Source: Ochromonadaceae sp. CCMP2298
Taxonomy: Eukaryota > Sar > Synurophyceae > Ochromonadales > Ochromonadaceae
Assembly: GCA_026770595.1 (NCBI GenBank)
Contig: MU634697.1
Location: 1-10,736, forward strand
Direction: 5' to 3'
DNA length: 10,736 bases
The notes beneath the pieces are model-generated. The model worked only from the letters and a program-made list of their open reading frames with translations. It was not told where the DNA came from and did no database searches. The position numbers and the translations under genes are program-made. Within the stretch, counting starts at the first letter, position 1; every line of letters starts with the position of its first letter. Below are positions 7,119 through 10,736 of this stretch, in pieces.

Positions 7119-8801
7119 ATGGCAGATCTGCGCATGTCTGGCGCAGCCCAGCTGCAGGATCGTACAGCCCATCGGGACAGACGCACCCTTGAGGGCGAGC
7201 GCGCTAGCGACGTGGGTGTAGGCGTAGGCTCAGGCGTGGGCGCAGGTGTGGGCCGAGGGGTCCGGGGGATCCCGAGTGATGCGGGTGCGGGTGCCAAAGA
7301 CTTCGCCCTGGCCTACGACCTCATCGAGAACATGGAGCAGGCGGTCATCCAGCACGTGCGCACGTCGGGCATCCGCAAGCCCCGCGAAACCTCTTTGATC
7401 GATGAGCTGATGGACATTAGGCGAGAGAGACGCAAGCTCTTCTCCGCCCTCGGCGAGCGCAGTCGCTCTCTCAGCACGCAGTGCGAGGGCCTGCTGGGAG
7501 ACCTGGCGCACCTGAGGGACCAGCAGGGCAGGTCTATGGGCCGGCTGGAGTCCCAGGTCAGTCCCTCTGAGCAGAACACTTGTCAAACCCGCTGTCCCGC
7601 CGCCCTGTTGCTTCCTACCCCCTGCCTTTTGCTTCCTGTGCATCGCACACAGCACTCCGACCTACTGCGCATCGCATACTCTGCTAGCACACCCTATGGC
7701 ACAGACAGCTACCTTATCGCTAATCGCTGTATCTGCTGTTCCCACGTAGGTGGAATCTCTCCGAGCTGAGCTGCACTCCAGCCAGACCACCTTCGCCACC
7801 ACACTGGCCAGCCAGCTCTCCGCCCAGCAGGAGAAGTCCCAGTTTCTAGAACAACTAGCCGTGCAGAAGGTGAAGAAGAGGTGCGAGGAGAAGATGCTGC
7901 TGCTGGAGGAGAAGGTGGATCAGGTGATGAGGGAGAAGAGGAGGGCGGACCTGTCGGAGGCGAGGGCCATCGCGACGGAGCTGCTGGGCAAGGCCAAGGT
8001 GGAGATGGAGAAGAAGTACTGTGGGAAGATACACGAGTAAGGGACTATTGACTGAGTGCTGATTTGAATCCGTGTTGTCGTGCTGCCCCTGTGCGTGTGA
8101 GTTTCACTGACGAATGACGGTATTCCCCTCACCCGCACTCCCTCCACACCCCATCAACATCCCACCACCCCCACCCACCAGCTACAAGCAATCTTTGGTC
8201 GCCGTATCCAGCAGGGAAGCCGACCTGGCACAGTCCGTGGCCCGCTACCGGCAGCTGGTGGGCACCTACGAGGAGGAGGGGGGCATCCTTAGAGCTAAGC
8301 TGGGCGTCGCGGAGCAGCAGCTGGCAGCATACGAGCTCAGAGGTACGTAGTGCAGAGTCTAGAGCATGAAGTGCAAAGTACGCAGTACCCGTTCAACTCG
8401 CACCTAACACATATACACATAGCTTACGCACTATATATTCTATACACATACCCACATTCTACCACATCCTACCACATTCTGCACCACTAGAGAACGACCT
8501 CAAGCTCACCGCGCTCTCCGCAGAGCAGCGCGCCGCCCGCCTGGAGCAGGAGCTGCGCACAGCTGGTGAGGCCGCATCTGCCTTCGAGGCGGAGAAGAGC
8601 TTAGCAGTGGAGCGGGTGGGGCAGGAGGCGGAGCAGAGATTGGTCAAGTTGGACGAGCGGGTGAGGCGGATGGTGGCAGGCAAGGATGGGGAGATCAAGG
8701 CGCTCAAGATGGAGGGGGCGGCGAGGCAGGTGCGGCTGGACGCGGCGGAGGAGGCGCTGGCACAGCTGAGCAGAGACATCGTGGCGGTAAAGAGGCGGTG
8801 A
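7119..8801 (+). CDS. Coiled-coil protein, four exons, 398 residues, complete
   Basis: Exons 7119-7556, 7750-8036, 8182-8342 and 8491-8801 join in one frame and end at TGA. The start ATG has A at -3 and G at +4. The N-terminus has a Val/Gly-rich stretch (residues 32-50). A predicted helical segment follows at 61-146 (FALAYDLIENMEQAVIQHV, SLIDELMDIRRERRKLFSAL). From about 147 to the end the protein is almost continuous charged heptad-like helix rich in Glu, Arg, Lys, Ala and Leu. No signal peptide, membrane segment or catalytic motif is visible. A structural role (cytoskeleton, centriole or flagellar base, or Golgi) is typical of such proteins but is only inferred. The C-terminal ERVRRMVAGKDGEIKAL segment faintly recalls the CEP131 tail, which I rate as weak. 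It is divergent from the Munc13-like gene and convergent with the nuclease gene. Confidence 0.85.
7557..7749 (+). other. Intron 1 of the coiled-coil gene
   Basis: The donor is CAG|GTCAGT at 7557 and the acceptor is CACGTAG ending at 7749. It is phase 0. Splicing joins GRLESQ to VESLRAELHSS and keeps the heptad-like pattern. Reading through would hit an in-frame stop at 7767-7769. Confidence 0.85.
8037..8181 (+). other. Intron 2 of the coiled-coil gene
   Basis: The donor is ACGA|GTAAGG at 8037 and the acceptor is CCCACCAG ending at 8181, after a C-rich tract. It is phase 2 and rebuilds an Asp codon. Without splicing the frame would stop at the TAA within the donor itself. Confidence 0.85.
8343..8490 (+). 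other. Intron 3 of the coiled-coil gene
   Basis: The donor is AGAG|GTACGT at 8343 and the acceptor is CACCACTAG ending at 8490. It is phase 1 and rebuilds a Glu codon (YELR to ENDLKLTAL). Its 3' half has near-repeats of period 10, CACATTCTAC, CACATCCTAC, CACATTCTGC, at about 8452-8483. Confidence 0.83.
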
Positions 8802-9076
8802 GGCGGGGCTCTGTCTGATAGTGAAGTGGTGTCAGCTGACAGCAGGATGCAGACTGGCAGATAGGATGCAGATAGGCGTTTTTACAGAATGTTCGGAAAA
8901 TGGTAAGAAATTAATGTATAATCAAATTCATATTTTGTTTATATATTCTCTTAAAAGTGCTGGTGGGAGATGAGAGCCGGCAGAGCTAATAGTGAGAGTG
9001 ATTGCTACCCTCCCACCCTCCTCCTCTACTCTCTCCACTCTTCTACCCTCCCACCCACCTCCCCTCCCACAACTCT
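8802..9076. terminator. Convergent intergenic region with likely 3' ends of both genes
   Basis: The plus-strand coiled-coil gene ends at 8801 and the minus-strand nuclease gene ends at 9077. Between them, about 8878-8957 is AT-rich (GAAATTAATGTATAATC, TTTTGTTTATATATTC). This is the only plausible place for 3' processing signals, but no exact AATAAA was found on the plus strand. 9000-9076 is pyrimidine-rich on the plus strand. No gene was found here. Confidence 0.45.
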
Positions 9077-10736
9077 CTACTTTTTCTTCTCAAATAGACC
9101 GCGGCTGCAGTCGAAGTGCTGGCACACATGTTGCACTGGGAACCCCACACCCGCCGCCAGCTTGGCCGATCCCCCGCCGTAGTTATATGCGTTCCCCTTC
9201 CCCTTTCTGGGAATTACAGTTACAGTGATTCGAGTTGCGGGAGCAGTAGGTATAGTTGCAGTAGGTGTAGTGGTAGTAGTAGTGATGGTTGCTGTAGTCG
9301 TCGTTCCCATTATTGTGGCTGGGTTTTGGTGGCTCTGCGCGGAGAGCAGTGCCACGATATCTCTGCGGGGGAGGGAGGAAGGGAGGGAGAGAGGGAGGAA
9401 GGGAAGGTTTTATGAGGAGGGAAGGAGGCGGAGGAGCAGTATTTAGTGCGTATAGTGTGTTGCGATTTGTGTGTGGTGCGTATTGTGTGTGGTGCGTGTT
9501 GCGCATATGGCATGTTACGTATAGCGGATGGCGTATTTCGTGATGCAGTACATGTGTGAGTGCTGCGTGTTGCGTGCTGTAGTGGGTCGGCGCACCTGTC
9601 AGCGGGCACCAGGGAGTCGAGGTACTTGCACATCTTCTCTGCCGTCTCTGTAGTCTCCATCTCTGTCGTATCGACGCCGCTGCTCTGCACCCACTGGTCC
9701 GGGAGCAACCGGAAGCCCACTGGCAGGAGAACAGGAAAACATGAGAAATAATGGGAAAATAATGGGGAAATAAGATACTGGGGGTTGTGAGTCTGAGTGG
9801 GGTATGGGGCTGTGGGCGGGGGGCAGTAGGGGAGGAGTCAGTAGCAGTTGCTTACCTAGGCTCTGCAGCTGCTCCAGGCGAATCACGAAGTCGCCCAGGG
9901 GTGCCTGCAGGAGGGAGGGGGGTTAAGAGGAGGCGAAGGAGGGGAGGAGAAGGGGAGCAGGAGAAAAAGAAATATGTATTAGCATCTGACATTTAGCTGA
10001 ACAGGTGGGGGCTATACCACCACCTCCCTCCCGTCCCTCCCCCAACACCCACACAAACACTGGAGTCTCACCTTGCTGTCCACGCTGTCACTGTTCGGAA
10101 CAAGAAACGCCCCCACCACCACCAGTCCCTCCCCACCCCTACTACCCTTACCCGCACCCGCCCCTTTACTCCCACCCATCAGCAAATTGTACACGCTTTT
10201 ACCCTGCACGGGGGCTGCAGGGGCGGGTGATTCCCCTGGTCCCCTTTTGCACACGATCACTTTGAAGAAGTGGGTGGGTACGTGCACCAGGCGAGGCACA
10301 GTGCCGATAGTGTGGTTCAGCTGCACCCACCTGCCGGCCACCAGGGTGGGGGCGTAGACTGGTCCGGTGAGGATGATCATCTCCTCGAACTGTCCGCTGG
10401 TGAGCAGGAAGCGCAGCCAGGCCTCCAGCTTCGCCCAGAATCCCTTGTTCAGGGAGGGGGACTGGGGGGCAGGGGATGCAGGGGGCGTAGTGGGGGCAGG
10501 GGATGCAGGGGGCATAGTGGGGGCAGGGGGGGAAAGTGAGGTGCAGTGGGTGAAGGGGGTCAGTGGGTACAGCGAGTGCGTGGAGATATGAGACATAGTA
10601 CCCACAACCACACCTACATACCTGCGGGCTGATATTGGCCATGGAAAAGGTGGCATCTCGCAGGTCAGGGAAGCAGGCGTAATCCGCCGCAGGTGCCAGG
10701 TGACCTCTGTCGAAATGCGTGTTGGTGTAGTCCTTG
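9077..10736 (-). CDS. ENDOG: EndoG/NUC1-type DNA/RNA non-specific nuclease, 5' end off window
   Basis: Visible exons are complement 10622-10736 (partial), 10072-10461, 9856-9904, 9596-9719 and 9077-9362, ending at TAG; 320 residues are visible. The first exon holds the beta-beta-alpha-metal motif FDRGHLAPAADY, with the catalytic His codon at 10702-10700, then TFSMANISPQ. The next has SLNKGFWAKLEAWLR, whose Asn fits the metal-binding position of the family, then MIILTGPVYAP, VPTHFFKVIV and FLVPNSDSVD. Family members cut DNA and RNA, and EndoG is usually mitochondrial and linked to cell death or mtDNA turnover. The targeting region would lie off the window, so location is inferred. Oddities are an insertion of roughly 35-40 Gly/Ser/Pro/Lys-rich residues before FLVPNSD, a Thr-rich stretch near the C-terminus, and a tail with a VCQHFDC pair of Cys. 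The symbol is a family-level assignment. Confidence 0.9.
9225..9312 (-). repeat. Coding ACT/ACC trinucleotide-like repeat
   Basis: In the sense (minus) direction, ACG/ACT/ACC codons encode a Thr-rich stretch (TTTTATITTTTTTPTATIPT) in the last exon of the nuclease gene. On the plus strand it appears as GTAGTGGTAGTAGTAGTG. It looks like repeat expansion in coding sequence. Confidence 0.7.
9363..9595 (-). other. Last intron of the nuclease gene
   Basis: The donor is ACAG|GTGCGC with GT at 9595-9594. The acceptor is CCCCGCAG, with AG at 9364-9363, after a long CT-rich tract in the sense direction. It is phase 2 and rebuilds an Arg codon. A second in-frame acceptor exists further into the exon (AG at 9208-9207). 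Confidence 0.75.
9440..9585. repeat. Degenerate TGCGTRTTGTGTGTGG-like repeat array
   Basis: The plus strand shows TTGTGTGTGGTGCGTATTG, then GTGTGTGGTGCGTGTTGCG, then increasingly diverged copies (GGCATGTTACGTATAGCGG, GTGCTGCGTGTTGCGTGCTG). It lies within the last intron of the nuclease gene. Confidence 0.65.
9720..9855 (-). other. Intron of the nuclease gene
   Basis: The donor is CCTAG|GTAAGC with GT at 9855-9854. The acceptor is CTCCTGCCAG, with AG at 9721-9720, after a T/C-rich tract. It is phase 1 and rebuilds a Val codon, joining LEQLQSL to VGFRLLPDQW. Confidence 0.85.
9905..10071 (-). other. Intron of the nuclease gene
   Basis: The donor is CAAG|GTGAGA with GT at 10071-10070. The acceptor is CCCTCCTGCAG, with AG at 9906-9905, preceded by CTCTTAACCCCCCC, a plausible branch-point and pyrimidine-tract arrangement. 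It is phase 0. Confidence 0.87.
10462..10621 (-). other. Intron of the nuclease gene following the DRGH exon
   Basis: The donor is CGCAG|GTATGT with GT at 10621-10620. The acceptor is GCCCCCCAG, with AG at 10463-10462. It is phase 0 and joins MANISPQ to SPSLNKGFW, as expected for this family, in which a PQ pair is shortly followed by an Asn-containing helix. Confidence 0.87.
10471..10536. repeat. 27-base G-rich tandem repeat, about 2.4 copies
   Basis: AGGGGATGCAGGGGGC starts at 10471 and again at 10498. The two copies differ at one base (GCGTAG versus GCATAG), and a third partial copy is G-rich. It lies at the acceptor end of a nuclease-gene intron. The plus strand has many runs of four or more G. 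Confidence 0.8.

Noticed and set aside
9183-9720. Pro/Ser/Thr-rich minus-strand frames across 9310-9720
   Set aside because: They read through the donor at 9595 into intronic repeats. The spliced frame restores the nuclease C-terminal region instead.
10012-10656. 214-codon uninterrupted minus-strand frame as a single exon
   Set aside because: It reads through two introns. The translated intron part is low-complexity Pro/Ala/Thr, and splicing at 10621/10462 and 10071/9905 restores the family motif order.
1-10736. tRNA, rRNA, CRISPR array or transposon
   Set aside because: No cloverleaf-like segment, regular repeat-spacer pattern, terminal inverted repeats or transposase-like frame was seen by eye; a covariance-model search was not possible.

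Overview
The window is nuclear DNA from an unidentified microbial eukaryote. The evidence is GC-rich coding sequence, multi-exon genes on both strands, and short introns (about 136-233 bases) with canonical GT...AG ends whose splice phases join reading frames exactly. The standard genetic code fits: TGA ends one gene, TAG ends another, and neither interrupts an exon. The lineage cannot be assigned from the sequence; a flagellated or secretory protist or alga is a guess from gene content.

Layout: (1) 1-6625, minus strand, is one very large gene whose 3' end runs off the left edge. I rebuilt five exons (5236-6625, 4842-5096, 4546-4698, 4048-4362, 114-3883), giving 1961 residues in one frame. 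From the N-terminus it reads: one or two PH-like folds, a proline-rich linker, C2 domain A, an acidic linker, C2-like domain B, a long helical region of the Munc13/CAPS/Sec6 type, a disordered linker, and the first half of another C2 domain. It looks like a vesicle-priming or tethering factor. (2) 6626-7118 is a divergent intergenic region with an AT-rich core, probably a shared promoter. (3) 7119-8801, plus strand, is a complete four-exon gene for a 398-residue coiled-coil protein. (4) 8802-9076 is a convergent intergenic region with an AT-rich block, probably holding both 3' ends. (5) 9077-10736, minus strand, is the 3' part of an EndoG/NUC1-type DNA/RNA non-specific nuclease gene. Five exons are visible, including the DRGH catalytic motif, and its 5' end runs off the right edge.

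Nothing ties the three genes into one pathway; in a eukaryotic genome they are simply neighbours. The points of most interest are the PH + C2 + C2 + helical + C2 arrangement of the large protein, its frame-preserving phase-1 exons, the apparent loss of calcium ligands in its C2 domains, the insertions and alternative splice acceptor in the nuclease gene, and introns filled with degenerate simple repeats. No RNA gene, transposon or CRISPR array was seen.
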